Part shown: positions 1-12,199 of the stretch, piece after piece
How positions within the stretch are numbered: the stretch's first letter is position 1
How the letters are laid out: every line of letters begins with the position of its first letter
Assembly: GCA_013407085.1 (NCBI GenBank)
Contig: JACCGJ010014425.1
Location: forward strand, 1 to 64,000
DNA length: 64,000 nucleotides
Direction: 5' to 3'
Source: Atriophallophorus winterbourni
Taxonomy: Eukaryota > Platyhelminthes > Trematoda > Plagiorchiida > Microphallidae
Notes under the pieces: generated by a model
What the model saw: the letters and a program-made list of their open reading frames with translations, nothing else
Database searches by the model: none
What the model was told of the DNA's origin: nothing
Position numbers and translations under genes: made by a program

Positions 1-194
1 CCATGAAACCAATGAGATCAAATGTGAAAAGAGGAGTGATTAGAATGTGGAAACGATCTAACATTTGAAAGCCATTGTTTCGTCTTTTACGCTGTCCTCG
101 GCCTAATTAAAAAAGATACAAATCCACAAAATATATCTAGCTGGTACCAGAACGATATAATTAAACTGGAGAGTTTCATATATTGACATAAACA

Positions 195-510
195 ACAATG
201 TTCAAGGAAATTGGAATGCAATCGGTTAGCGCAGTTTTGGGTACGATTTCGGTTCTGACCCAGAATCTTAGTCAGACAAAGGGTCAGGACAGGAAACATG
301 ACTAAGTAGCATTCCACACACCGCTGTTATGACCTTAACGTTAAGCAGCCTACAGTAAGCCTAGTGTGGGGTTTCAAGTCACGTAGGCAAGAGCAGCATC
401 AGTGGTTGATTGGCCTAATACGATGTGCATACACACCAGTTTGATACAAGTGAACACGGTCAATGTCGGTTGACACTGTTACACAAGTGTAAAAGTGCCC
501 AACACGCGGG
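195..510 (-). mobile_element. Penelope-like element 3' tail fragment (family Q)
   Basis: Read on the minus strand, this matches the non-coding tail following the PLE coding region at 24.06-24.48 kb and the tail at 41.5-41.96 kb. Shared landmarks in order are the GTGTTCACTTGTATC block, a CCTGTCCTGAC block, a hammerhead-like core and an ACCGATTGCA block. The core at 269-275 reads CTGACTA instead of CTGACGA and GAAAC has become GAAAT, so the ribozyme is probably dead. No coding part remains. Confidence 0.6.
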
Positions 511-569
511 GCCAAGGATAAACAATTTGTGAAAATATTTAATTAAACATCAAACATACGTCGAATATT

Positions 570-1600
570 AGCTACCTACATTTCCTCTTTGCTCTGCTTC
601 TGAAGCACTCTTTTGGGACGAGAACAAAAGGCAAACAAATTGATGGCAAGCTTCGCAAGCTGAACCGGTTGAGAGCACAAGCCATGACACGGGATGTGTT
701 AATCCGTGACCTGCTGATTGCCAACGATGCAGCCTTTGTTGCGCACTCCCAAGAACACCTCCAGTCGCTGATGGACTGTTTTTCGCCGGCATGCAAAGAC
801 TTTGGGTTAACAATCCGCATGAGCAAGACCAAAGCCCTTGGTCAAGGGAATGTTTCGCCTCCAATCATCACTGTCGGAAACTGTCAGCTTGAACCAGTAC
901 ATCAGTTCACATTTCTTGGTTCAACCATTGCGGATAACCTCTCGCTAGACAAGGAGATTGTGTTTAGCGGATTGGCAGAGCAGCTGTCATTTTGTCCCGA
1001 TTGAACTCTCATATTTGGGGTAACTGCAAGTTGACTGTAAAGACAAAGATCATGGTATACAGCGCATACGTACTAAATGCTTTACTGTACGGCAGTGAAA
1101 CCTGGACCACCGACGAAGGACACGAACGGAAGCTGAATGCTATCCATCTACGAAGTATCCGTCGTTTCTTGAACATATCGTGGATGGACAGAGTGACTAA
1201 TGCTGAAGTACTTTCAAAAGGTGGTCTACAGAGGATGTTCACCCTACTATGGCAGCGCCGCCTGCGGTGGCTTGGCCAAGTCTGCAGAATGGAAAATGGT
1301 CGTATTCCGAAAGATCTACTCTATGATGAGGTGCAATCAGTAAGTCGATCATTGGGTAGACCGCACTTGTGGTACAAAGACGTTTGCAAAAGAGAAATGA
1401 AAGCTCTTGGCATTGACCACGCGAGTTGGGAAGAAATTGCCGCCGGCGTGCATCTGACGTCCAACGACCGAGTTCTGCATATCGTTTGAAGCGCTGCGGG
1501 AGAGATTGTTCCTCCCGAATCAGACTGTTTAGTCATTCGAAAAGCTGTGGAACAAGAAAATTCATGCGATTTTGACGCACATCCATGGTCGACATTGACC
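570..1600 (+). mobile_element. RTE-like non-LTR retrotransposon, 3' part of the reverse transcriptase (family Y, copy 1)
   Basis: This is the C-terminal half of a LINE reverse transcriptase in two overlapping frames (about 669-1004 and 992-1489). It shows the degenerate catalytic-box region (LLIANDAAFVAHS replacing LLFADDAA), the KDFGLTI and FLGSTIADNLSLD blocks, then YGSETWT, RRFLNISW and RRLRWLGQVCRMENGRIPKDLLY, the typical LINE C-terminal region. The catalytic ADD is altered, and a frameshift near 990-1004 breaks the ORF, so it is a dead 5'-truncated copy. The 3' UTR (about 1490-1600) recurs at 29.97-30.08 kb and 42.99-43.05 kb. The element falls in the group usually annotated RTE-like; exact clade is not assigned. 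Confidence 0.85.
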
Positions 1601-1604
1601 GAAT

Positions 1605-2165
1605 GAGGACAACAACGATTGTGAATAAATATCATTCTATTTAAAACACCTTTCAACTCTGAAAAAGCGTGAATAACAGTGCATATCAAACTGATTATCA
1701 CACAACCGCTTAAAGACCGGCTACCTCGTCCTGCAAACTCAGTGTACATTCACTGATTCACCTGCCATTGTGGTGCGGGATTCATTGGGTGTACGACGTG
1801 GAAAGAGAAAATGAAAATATCGAAATACCATCCATGATTGTTGCACGAAAAGTCTTCCAGAAATACGAATATTTCGATCCTAGCCCATCTGGTCTACATG
1901 GGTCACCGAGTGAAACTTGTCGATGCGTGCAATGCTAATTAGTCACCTTTCATCTTCTGATGATCACCCATAGTATGAATTCGCTTCTGTGTTTCTGCTG
2001 TCATATTTTCTCATCGGTGTGTAGCACTCCCGGGAACTACTCGGAGGAATACACAAGTTGCAGTCAATTTCATACAAGAATTATCAAAGCGAGACTGACA
2101 ACTCGCCTCTAAATGTGGTGATAAACATTACTTAGACATCGTCACTTCAATCCATCCCTACTCAA
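1605..2165. other. no gene recognised
   Basis: AT-rich sequence between two LINE remnants. No coding, RNA or repeat feature could be supported on either strand. Confidence 0.4.
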
Positions 2166-2169
2166 TAAC

Positions 2170-3865
2170 ACATCAACCAAACCCGTCCGTATCGATTTTC
2201 TTATCGCTTCGCCTGCACTTTTGGTTGACCCGATTAAAATGAATGAATTGGAATGTGAGCACCAAAATATATAGAAACAATCTGCAGTTCGCGCAACATG
2301 TGCCGTCTATGAGAAAATGGTTAGTGGTAAGGTCAAATCTGCCACGTGTCGCAACTACTCAAACACGTGTCACGCCATATGTGATATCGATCCTAAATGA
2401 TGAAAACATTCCAGGCGTATGCTACGTCTGCAAACATTCTCGAACAGAACCAAACGAGGGTTTGCCTGCCTCTAAAAGCGTCTAGCAATGAAACATGGAT
2501 GATCACATATTGAGCTTAGAGCTCAACATCTATGGTTACTGTGAAGTATTTGCTTTTTGAACCATTAACAATTTGAATTACGAACATTCAAAAAATCATT
2601 TGAAACTCTAGTTCAGCTCAAAACTCCTGGTTTACCGAAAAATAGAAAAATATAGTCTGCAATACCAACCAGACAAAATATACATCTCCGCACATCATTC
2701 CACACGAACGCTCAACTGTTATATATCTATCCAGTCACCTAAAGGTTCAGCTGAAACCATCGGATTCAAATCCTAAGTTCAATGTGCAAATGTTCCCAAA
2801 AATTCAATGTAATCTGCACGAACTTACAGGAATCCAGCGAGACACTTTTTGCGAATAGACAGAGACACGACCTAGAACAATGGTCCAACCTCTTTACGTT
2901 GATTGGCTCGGAAACTATCAGACATAAAACAGTTGCACCCGAGATCCCCACATTTCGGTGAACCACGTCTACTGAAAATAACACTGGACATTGAGAAGGA
3001 TATGGAAAATGTTATTTCAAATTCTTACTTGCTACGTGAGTTTCCTGAGCGTATTACTCGAATCTACGCCGACATAACCTGGTGGGAAAGAAAAGGACGT
3101 CCCGAAGTTAGTAAGAAGAGCAATGAGCGCAGTCTAATCCTTCTAGGCGTTCCAGAGGCTGACAGTACGATGGAGGCTGTAACACAAAAACAACACGACT
3201 ACAAACAGTGGATTTACATAGCGGAAACCATAGCAGCGCAGGAGTGTGTCGTTGTGAGTACCTTCAGTATACCTCGGTCATCCAATTACAAAGGCGATGG
3301 ACCGAATTCTATGAAACTCACTTTTCTAACAAGTGCTATGACAGACTTCGTCAGACATACTTGGCGACTACACAGGAAAATATCCCCAGTGACATCAAAA
3401 TAAGCACACTAAAGGCAACCTCAGAAACACAAGCTGAAGCATTGCCGTGTAAAGATACTGAAAACTCAATCTCAGAAGATGCTTCAAAAACCGCTAAGGT
3501 CCGCCGCCTCAGGGGGTCGAACCAATAGACACCATCCATACATCATCGCTACATACCAAAACCAGTATTAACTGTGTATACATTAATGCGCAGTGTCTGT
3601 GGAACAAAACACTGTGTTGGTCCCAGCTTACACAAATACCTTAGTGCTTCCTTCTTACAACATACACATCTGGAGAAACAAATTATCCAAACATGTATTT
3701 CCGCTCAAAATTTCCTATCTCCATCTCACTATTAAAATTAATTTGCTCCTCATTTGAAGCACATAGACGCAAATATTAAAGTACGATATGCTTAACTTTA
3801 ATACGTATAACCTATGATATTGTACAGCTATTAGCTTTTTTCACCATAAATATTGAATCTTGAAG
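2170..3865 (+). mobile_element. CR1-like LINE with ORF1, internally deleted
   Basis: Two open pieces (2243-2485 and 2903-3403) form a degenerate ORF1. The first contains LNDENIPGVCYVCK, a CxxC zinc-knuckle-like motif. The second contains EPRLLKITLDIEKDMENV and ADITWWE. The same protein, similarly broken, is found on the minus strand at 36.64-37.67 kb, which identifies both as ORF1 of one family. A start of the endonuclease follows (about 3565-3605, INCVYINAQCLWNK). The rest of ORF2 is missing, and the sequence resumes with the family's 3' UTR (about 3780-3865, ending CCATAAATATTGAATCTTGA). ORF1 of CR1 elements binds RNA; that role here is by family analogy. Confidence 0.7.
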
Positions 3866-3969
3866 CTTCTGCGTCAGAAGCATCAAGTGCGTTTGTATAC
3901 CACTGTTGGGTAGAGTTAGTACGACCAACATGTGCCCAAACATATGCAGCTAGGGTTTAAAACCATGAT

Positions 3970-4085
3970 CATGAACCAAAATGCTTATTTGCATGTTTTT
4001 TCATCACACACCCCGACCGCACGACCGGTTTCGTGCTGTTTGCACTCAGCAGGTAGGAAGAGTACGACAAGGATCCGCATGCGCT
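3970..4085 (-). repeat. hammerhead-bearing short repeat (family S, copy 1)
   Basis: Read on the minus strand this is a conserved block of about 110 bp beginning GCGGATCC and ending CATGCAAAT, shared with 24.5, 27.7 and 29.4 kb. It carries a hammerhead-like core: CTGCTGA (4046-4052), helix II GTGC/GCAC with loop AAACA, GAA, then the palindrome ACCGGT (4024-4029). One core base differs from CTGATGA, so cleavage activity is doubtful. No protein is encoded. Confidence 0.6.
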
Positions 4086-4170
4086 TGAAATCGTAGAAGA
4101 ATGGAAAATAAGTTGCGTTTTGTATACCACTGTGCTATGCTTGCATCCCACTCAATTACACAGCACACAC

Positions 4171-4384
4171 TGCACGGATGTGCGATCATACAGCACTTCT
4201 GTGCTGTGCTGCTAACACCTTGCTAAACCGATTTGCCACTGGCAGTGAGCTGCATGCGAATACACGCTGGAATCTCACTGCTATTGCTATTTTCATATCC
4301 CATATCTGTCTAGGCCTGGTCAACCTGACAGTATCTTAGCCTACGTGCAGCCTTTGACTGTGTAGCACTTTGCCTGGATCATGA
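4171..4384 (-). repeat. SINE-like repeat Z, long copy
   Basis: Minus-strand copy of a repeat found at least 16 times in this window. Landmarks read on its own strand are GATCCAGGCAAAGT, GACTGCACGTGGGCTAAGA and GTTGCCCAGGCCTAGACAG, then a GTGAGA...CAGCGTGT 3' half. This copy includes the 3' half ending CACATCCGTGCA. No ORF is present. A clear pol III box B was not found, so 'SINE-like' describes size and dispersion only. Confidence 0.65.
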
Positions 4385-4399
4385 TGATGACTTTATAGT

Positions 4400-6605
4400 A
4401 CATCTGTCGGTTTGCCATAAGTGCTCCTCATTGTCTTCTGCATTAAGCTGACACAAGGTTTAAATTTCTGAGGAGCATGTCGGTTATATGATTTTAAAGT
4501 CCGTGTAAGAGCTTTGTCGCTCTGCGATGTGGCTTTCCAATTGTTTGAATATCATTTCCAACATGGATTCCATGCTTATACCCAATTCCAATGTAACCAT
4601 TTTCGAAGTTACCCAGCTTTTACTATCCGTATATCCGGGTGAACAGCGAGCGATTCAATAAATTTTAACCCACCAGCTTTTGCTAATCAAACTCTATTAC
4701 CGTTCCACAATAACTCACAGACCGTGCATCTCCGGTTAAAAATGAATGTATCTGAGCCCAGTATGTGTACTAGAATTAACTTCGCAAATGAAATCAGGTC
4801 GACGCCGAATAAGAATTTCACATTTCACTCCTATATAGTTCATTGGAGTGATGTATTGTAAGAATGGTGGTAGGGTGCTGGTAACAGCTGCATACTGGCT
4901 AAGCAACACCTGCGCCAGTGAAAGAAATTTATGATGCAGCATCGATTAAAAAGGTTCCCAGCACTGGTAAACAAAGGCTAAAAAAAGGCTAAATGAAACG
5001 GGAAATAGTTCACTGCATGCACTGAAGCTGATAATGATGTTCTGAAAATTTCTCCCACGTAGCGCACAATCATTTTTAGATTTTCAGATCGCTTCTTATG
5101 AAATTGGAAAACCGTCGATTAGAATGTAGATGATGCATTTATGTATGACATTCAAACATCCCTCGCGCACCTTCACATTGTTACTGAATACTTCTCATCT
5201 TAGTTAACTGTCATGATATCACACCGCCTAATGGTGCATCAATTTTCCATTCATAAATCCACATAACAATCCACCGAAAACTGTTTGAGCAATATATGTA
5301 TATTCAATTTTGCTAAAAAATATTTGGATATATTTTATCACTCAATCAATCTCTGCAATGACGTAAAGCCATCGAACCCAAAGAACACGAGTTTACACAA
5401 CGTACATTTTCGACAGGGTTTGATCGTAAAAGATAAACATTCAAACAATGACTAAAAGTTTATATTGAACAATGAATTACTTCCGCTATGATTGAAGTTG
5501 GACCACACTCATTTTAAGTGAGAGAATTCCAATACAACATCAAACAATAATTAATCACATATCGATTTCAATATTTTGATCTGTTTCATTACTACACTGC
5601 CGAACTTTCGGTTTATAATATTAAGAGCTAATAATTCATTCAAATTCGGCTGCTATGAGAGAGTACATTTGCTGACACCCTTTAAAATCTATCAAATATG
5701 TTCATTTGCAAATATTTTGCTGCCAGAAAATTGCTGGTAACAATACTGAAAGCTATTCTCTTTATAAATTGACAAACTGGTAATGTGATTATCAATTATA
5801 TGAAATCGTACCTATCGCTGTATTAATATCAATTTTTTAAATGCAAGCAAAACAGAAATCTACCACTCACCATTCTTTGTCCATCACAATAAGTCAGAGT
5901 AGTTTCTAACATTTGATAATACAATCAAAACATTACTGTCGATTCTCCCTACTTCGAAATGGTTGAAAAATACGCGAACCGTTCTTTCGCAATACCTTTA
6001 TTCGTCCGACAGACATTTACGACTGTGATGTATAAACAAACCATCATTATAACACTATTCGTTTTTCCCCAAAGGGCGAGTGAAAATTCGTGTCATATGT
6101 TATCGCGGTTCCCCACGTTTCAATCGATGAACACCCCAAACCATAAGGAGCACAGACCTGTGACATTTGTACAATGATTTTTACATTTAGATAAAGAGCC
6201 AACAATATTTAACGGTTATTTTAGGCCCACCGAGTATGAACCCTCCACCATTTAATTGATGGAGCATATAAATAAAAACGACCCACCCAAGAGGAAAAAC
6301 AAACATAATGTTGAATTGTAAATTATTATGTGACATTTTCCCGAAGTTTTTTAGGGTTGCCGAAATTTGGAGTATTACGCAGAAAAAAATCTGAAAAAAT
6401 ATTGCGAATTCGATAATTGTAAACTTGCATTCCTTTAAGCAATTGATTATTACCAGACAAAAATGACGCAACCACTTCAACATTATGAAAGACAAAGTTG
6501 CAAAAGAAGAACAATCGAATATTGTCTTCAAGATTACGTGCAGAGAACGGCATCGGACAAACCGGCCGCAAGCTAAGCACATGAATATACGAACACCGGT
6601 TAGCT
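4400..6605. other. no gene recognised
   Basis: Strongly AT-rich stretch. The open frames at 4736-4942 and 5959-6177 lack any recognisable motif or splice context. No repeat family seen elsewhere in the window was identified here. Confidence 0.4.
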
Positions 6606-6611
6606 GTACGA

Positions 6612-7000
6612 AGGCACGACCCAAGGTTACTGATTTCAATACATGTTGATCAATTCGGACACCAATTCAATTGGGACAACGCGAGGATTTTAGCCAAAGA
6701 AAACAACCGACGAGCGCGAGAATTCATAGAAGCGTGGTACTCAACAACGACATCAATTAACCAGCACTTTCAATTGGCTACAACCTATAAACCGATGAAA
6801 ACTCGATGGAAAAGAATGCAACACATGAATTCCACCAACCAACGGGAGTGATGGCGAACGGACAGCGGACCTTATAAAAACCAATAAACCAAGTCACTTC
6901 GAAAGACGTTCTGCTGATGATGTCATCTAGCTTGATGACGAAACGTCCAACAACAACTACACAAGCTCGGCGAACACCATCTGAAAACCATGACGACTAT
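6612..7000 (+). mobile_element. Penelope-like element, C-terminal end of the endonuclease ORF plus tail (family P)
   Basis: An open frame (about 6630-6851, stop TGA 6849-6851) reads DQFGHQFNWDNARILAKEN, RRAREFIEAWYSTTTSINQH and ATTYKPMKTRW. This is the characteristic end of a PLE polyprotein after the GIY-YIG endonuclease (compare the usual W-x-A-x-I-L and REFLEAW-type signatures). It is therefore a 5'-truncated PLE. Just downstream is a hammerhead-like core, which fits the known presence of such ribozymes in PLE repeats. It differs from the other PLE family here (22.9-24.5 kb). Confidence 0.75.
6905..6950 (+). ncRNA. hammerhead ribozyme motif in PLE tail (type P)
   Basis: Core CTGATGA at 6914-6920, a 6-bp helix II (GTCATC 6922-6927 with GATGAC 6934-6939, loop TAGCTT), GAAAC at 6940-6944 and GTC at 6945-6947 with cleavage expected after C6947. 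All invariant core bases are present. One extra U (6921) sits between CUGAUGA and helix II. Helix III would be the palindrome ACGU with no loop, so a dimeric fold would be needed. Helix I is weak. An alternative outer pairing GACGTT/AACGTC (6905-6910 with 6942-6947) is possible. Confidence 0.6.
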
Positions 7001-7059
7001 ATTTTTATATCTAGCATGTACATCGAATTAACTTAGAATATGATACAAATGTATATCAT

Positions 7060-8495
7060 TGATTTTAACCTTGTCATGAATGATCGAACGAAATAAATTT
7101 CGTCATATCAGAGTAGGTTAATCAAAGAACGTAATACTTGTAGTGCCGTACCAATGTAGATTGATTCTACGATGTCGAAATGCGCTCTTTGGAAACCTTC
7201 TAACTGTTATCCGTGACGTCCGGTGCGCAACTGTTATGCAAACTGCAGAAGCATTCGGAAAATCTGAGCGAAACTTCGGAAAATGTTAGATCTCGAGACT
7301 TTGGCTTATGATGCTTGTAGCACTCACACAAGAAAGAAATGTAAGGACCTTGCTATTATCCTTAGAAACTCCTTCAATTACAGAGAACTCCCAAATCTGT
7401 GTTCGTTAAGGCTTTATTCTTGAGAAGACGATATAAAGTGCCATCTATATCTATATAATGGTCAAAAAATTTGTAATCACCTCTGGCATACCTGACATCA
7501 TGATCGATTAATCGAAACCAAAAAACAGTTTTTTAACAAGTGTGTATTGCAATAGTGTTAGACTAGAATTTATTATTCATTCACAAGCAGCAGAATCAGG
7601 TGATGCGGTATGTGTGAAAGCATACTATTCTAACAAGTCAGAGAGAAGAAAACCTGCTTGATCGATTCGAATAGAAGGATGAACGAAGCAATTCAACAAT
7701 GAGCTTGAAACAATCCACAAAGGAGGTTTTTAATGAGTATGGTGGAAATGTATGCAAATATGATGTTTAATAAACCAGTTTTATTGCTCGATGCAATTTG
7801 ATCATTTGTTGCTCTCCAAAGCAACTCCATACATCTCGTGGTTTCACTCGGTATGTTGCCAATATTCCAATGCCCTTGAATGAGGTTATTTGCGGACCAA
7901 TAAATATCACGTGCTTGTGATTTTAACCTTAGCAGCAGTGCCGCAAAGTCTTACCACCCATCGTAAGTCACTCATGGTTTCATTTCAGTAATCGAAAAGA
8001 GACATTTATTTTAAACAAAAAAAATTCAGTTTTAATATTATCTGGGACTGTTTTCACAACTTCGGTTTGCATTTGAATATGTACTCAATTTACGATTGAC
8101 GCATATAAGAATTTTCAGTTTAACATTTCACTCTCTATGCTCCTACACTCATAATCTATTGGGGCAACACAAACAGGTTCAAGTTTATACCCAAAGTGTA
8201 ATTCCATCAGTTAACCCTGTCAATCAATTCTATTAATTCTATCCAACAATTATTCCTGATCATCATGTCCGAACATCTTAAGTAAGCAGAAACAGGGTAA
8301 ACTAGATTACCAACCTAATCTAAAAGGGTTCTTCTTTTTAGACAGCAAACTTTGAAAATCTATCTGCATTTGCTCGCTGCACAATAAAAAAGGACGATTT
8401 CGTTTTGAACTCAAGATTTTAGGGAAAGGGTTATAGACACGGCAATCATGTAACACGTGTTTTATGAGTAAGCAACATTTCATCAAAGACTTAAT
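7060..8495. other. no gene recognised
   Basis: AT-rich non-coding stretch with no ORF of interest and no match to the repeat families seen elsewhere in the window. Confidence 0.4.
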
Positions 8496-8499
8496 TCTC

Positions 8500-8572
8500 G
8501 CTCAAGATTTATGATTCAAGATTTATGGTTGAGAAACAATTAACTTTACCATAACCATACAGTCGAACTATT

Positions 8573-8614
<42 letters not shown>

Positions 8615-9580
8615 TTCATATAGATTAGGAAATCTGTGTTGGGGCAACTTTCAAAAGTGCGTTCGTTCCAGAAGTTGCACTATTCCTGCAGTTATTATTC
8701 ACTCAAAAAATGATACCGAAGACTGCAATGTCACCGGCTTGTAAATTGTTTACTTTTAGTTCTGCTTCGTAGTAAAAATTTATTACCTTGAGACAATTTC
8801 TTTAAAACGAACCTTGAAAGTTCCTCCAATATAGATTTTTGCTTCTGTAAGAGAGAGCGCCAATGACTATCCGGATCGCAGTAATCAAGTTGTGCAAAAC
8901 TAGTGCTTTGTAACTCGACACACAGAGCACTGTAGTTCACTCTTCTGACGCATTTCGTTCCGTCACTGTTGCGCCTAGCGCTACAAACGTACTCGAATTC
9001 TAGGATAACGTCATCGCTTCGTCTGATTGGCGGTTTATAAACGATATTCTCTACAGCTGTACGATTTGATGTAAGTATTAGGTCCGAGGTAGACGGTCGG
9101 TCTGATTCCCTTATACGAGTAAATCCAAAACGTGGTTATAATCCAAGACAGCTCGAAGTTCATATTTAGGTGTCTGATGGATTATCATCCCGGCTATTGG
9201 GCTGGGAAAGGTTGAAATCCCCCATTATCAATATTTGAGTATGGTATCACGTTGTTACATAGCGCAAAGCATTAATCAGTTTATAGTTTATGTCGAGATT
9301 TGCTTTTGGAGAACGATAGATCACTCCAGTAATGCATTACTCTCCTGAACTAAGAGTCAGAGAACACCAAATTTTGTCAGGTATATCAAGGGTCCGGCCA
9401 CTCATAACTCTACAGATAAATGATTGTTTGAAGTGGAGTCCTGCTCCTCTGCCATCACCTAAACAGTCGCGATGAATAGAGACATGCTGGGCAGAGAGTT
9501 CATTTTCAGACAATGAGGCATGGAATCACGTTTCTGTTATGGCAACTATGTCTGGCGCTGTTTCATTACAAATCTGTGCT
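8500..9580 (-). mobile_element. CR1-like LINE: endonuclease domain fused to 3' UTR by an internal deletion
   Basis: Translating the minus strand from 9575 downward gives an APE-type endonuclease in pieces: DIVAITET, SAQHVSIHRDCLGDGRGAG, DKIWCSLTL, GVIYRSPKANLD and ILIMGDFNLSQP. ITET and GDFN are the classic endonuclease signatures. Stops and frameshifts interrupt it. A linker-like open frame (8731-8940) follows, and the copy then jumps to the CR1 3' UTR and terminal ATAAATCTTGAATC-type sequence (about 8502-8555). The whole reverse transcriptase is missing. Confidence 0.75.
8575..8611. repeat. (TA)n microsatellite inside a CR1 3' UTR
   Basis: About 18 uninterrupted TA units. It lies at the same place in the CR1 3' UTR as the AT-rich microsatellite at 17.14-17.18 kb, so it is probably an inherited part of that subfamily. 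Confidence 0.9.
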
Positions 9581-9599
9581 CGATTTTACTTTGTGGTCA

Positions 9600-10200
9600 A
9601 TCGCTATCCGACAATCAACTAAGTTCAAAAGCTGTGCTGTGTTGTACACAATATAAAATATAAACCTCTCTTTCTTCGAATAACATTCATCATTGGATAA
9701 TTTCCTTGTGATCTATTGTACTCAAAATTTGCAGAGATTCTAAGTTTAAAAGTCAGTTGATTGTGGACCTCTCGTCACCAAACGAGACGAAATCATCATC
9801 GAAACTTCTTTCGAAGCAATTTGGCGAATTATATGCAATAAAACAACTAATCTATGCCCTATTTGTCTAGGTCTTAGTATCAGGCAATTTTAATAAACAC
9901 AACTACAATATAAAGGCTTTAACGCTTATTTCCAAAATCATGTAAAATTTCTGCGCTGGAATAATCTTTAGTGAATCGTTTGATATTGATTAACACAATA
10001 TAAGGTTTTTTGGCAATGAGGAGTTAACTAAAATGATGAATTCCAGTGTGCTTTGTAAAATTAACTGTAAGTAAAAAACATTTGAGTTTATAAACAGAAT
10101 TTTGTAAGCCGTTATAATGTCCTTCGGTGTACTTTGGCATTTAACCAAATCCTTTTTATTGGATGGGAGGTGTCTGTAAAAACAATATTAATAGGTCAAT
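9600..10200. other. no gene recognised
   Basis: AT-rich sequence without supported features. Confidence 0.4.
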
Positions 10201-10204
10201 ATGT

Positions 10205-10500
10205 TCTAGGGCTCACATCCCTTACATACCACTACCGGTTTGTAGATGTTTGTCGTCATCAGGTTAAGACAGTAAGGTTAGGTTTAGTGAGCCTCTAAGA
10301 AGTGGTATAGTAGTGTAGAAAGTTATACTTATAGGTCACTGTTGAATATGATTCTTAAAAAGTACCACGATGTCAAAATACAGAATCACAATGTGATTCC
10401 TGGTAAAGCGCTCGAGGCGCTTATAAATGCCTAATACATCGTGGTGCACACACCACTTCCACTCGTTGTTTGATTCATCAGATGCTGACGGTAAATTCAG
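10205..10500 (-). repeat. retrozyme-like repeat R: one monomer plus start of the next (tandem)
   Basis: Hammerhead-like core on the minus strand at about 10229-10266 (CTGATGA kept, GAAA changed to CAAA, helix III ACCGGT, helix I GTGG side kept). The same segment recurs in degenerate form at about 10452-10490. The sequence between matches the full 225-240 bp unit seen at 15.1-15.6 kb, including TACAGAATCACAATGTGATT and CTGGTAAAGCGCTCGAGGCG. This makes a partial head-to-tail dimer with a period near 223 bp. Confidence 0.65.
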
Positions 10501-10504
10501 ATTC

Positions 10505-11925
10505 AGTGAGCCTGAGACGGTCTATTTAATATGTCATTCGCAAGTGCAAGTTAACTTTCTGACAGATCAACTTTCCTTGGGAAATGACTTTTAAACTGCA
10601 CAGGTAGTTTGCATAACCTTTTCATGAATTCGATGATGAATTACAGATAAAAATTATAAGAAATGTGTGAAAGCAAATAGTGGGAAAATGAGACATTAAT
10701 CCGGATACCAGCGAACAATGATGGGAAGTTTAGATGACCACCCAGCGTACCCGGTGACGTATAGATTTAGAACGCTGAGTCAAAATAAATTGTGACGTAG
10801 ATACATGCGTTGTGAGGCTCACGTCACCTTAATTAGATAAACTTTTTGATTTTGTATTTGTACAGAAAGGCTCCTTGTCCGAAACTTGTTTAACCTATTT
10901 AAACCTATTTAACATTTTTCTCCTTGCACAACTGCCAGTTTAACTAATTCGACAGAGAGACGCCATGGTCCAGACTGAAGATCACTGCTTAGTTTGCGGT
11001 ATTACAAATCTTAGCCACTGTTACACACCACTAGTGGATCTCTTTTTCTTCAAACACCATTCAGCTTTCGGCCCAAAAGATAGATGTTCGACTGCATGGT
11101 TTGAATTCAGAATCCGCTTCGATATTGGGCGATATTGGGCATAAATTGCATCTGTAAGGGAGACTGTAATAAATTTGCAAATGCAATACTTTCTCTTATG
11201 TAGAAAGTTTCACTACATCTATTATACTGAATTTTCTCCACCACTAACTAAATTTGGAGATAAATATGTGTGCTCAAGCTAGTGCGAAATAAACCTGCGT
11301 GTTACCACAGCAAAGTTATTCGAAACGCTGCTGCTAAAACACTGATTTTAAGGAAGTTTCCTTTCGCACAATGGTCAAGTAATTTGGGTTTCGTCCCGGA
11401 ATGGGCTACACAAACCAAATATTTACCACTCTAAGGTTTCTTGATCATACTGCGCGACATCAGCAGCAAACAATAACGTACTTTATCGTTTCCGCCGTGG
11501 AACGCGCTTGATTGCGACATCCTGTTTTGGATGGTGTCCTCTTCAACGTCATCCGATTCATCAAGCCCATTACATTTCTTGAAAAATTTTGCTCCACACA
11601 CGGTTAGGCACGTGTGTCAGGTATAAACAGATCGTTTTAACTTTTCCATCTGCTGGATCATTAATCGGGAACTACCAAACGATCAGAAGTTCATGTTCCG
11701 ACTCTGATAAAAACTTCACTGTGCTGTGCTTCTGGAAAAATGACAAACTGCGCATGTTTTAAAAACAACTCAATAGTTCCGCTACGTTTTCTGTCTTAAT
11801 ATAAACATATTACAACAGACGTCCACAGTTATTTGTCTGCGATTGAATATGTTGTAATCTTCGAGTAACTCGGTTCAAGCGTGCGACCCACTGGTGAAGT
11901 GAAAAATGGAAATATGTCAACGTTT
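10505..11925. other. no gene recognised
   Basis: Non-coding AT-rich stretch; nothing could be supported. Confidence 0.4.
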
Positions 11926-11929
11926 GATC

Positions 11930-12195
11930 GTGTGCATATTACCTCTTCACACTTCAAAGTCGCCCAGAGTGCAGGCCTGTGCTTAACTTCAAAGCTAAAA
12001 GACGTATTTACCAAGCAGCGATTCTCCATATATTACTTATTATATTAGTTTACATTACTTTATGGATGCGGGACGTGCCCGTTGAAGACATGTGTTCTAC
12101 GATCATCATCGATGCTTTAGGGCGTCTGACATACGGGATAATATGTAATGTTGCCGTTCGAACGTGGCGTAGCGGAATAAATTCTAACGGCGGCT
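11930..12195 (+). mobile_element. decayed RTE-like LINE fragment
   Basis: In shifting frames the plus strand reads KRRIYQAAI, then SLLYGCGTCPL, then a degraded FDHRC-like stretch. These correspond to KGRVYNAVVRATLLYGCETW and VFDTRCLRRIARI in the well-preserved RTE-like copy at 51.8-53.0 kb. It is a short, frameshifted relic of the region C-terminal to the reverse transcriptase. Confidence 0.55.
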
Positions 12196-12199
12196 ACAA

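Noticed and set aside
6187..6639. 150-codon minus-strand open frame with hydrophobic stretches
   Set aside because: No recognisable domain, no clear splice context, and it overlaps the start of the plus-strand PLE remnant; AT-rich sequence gives such frames by chance.
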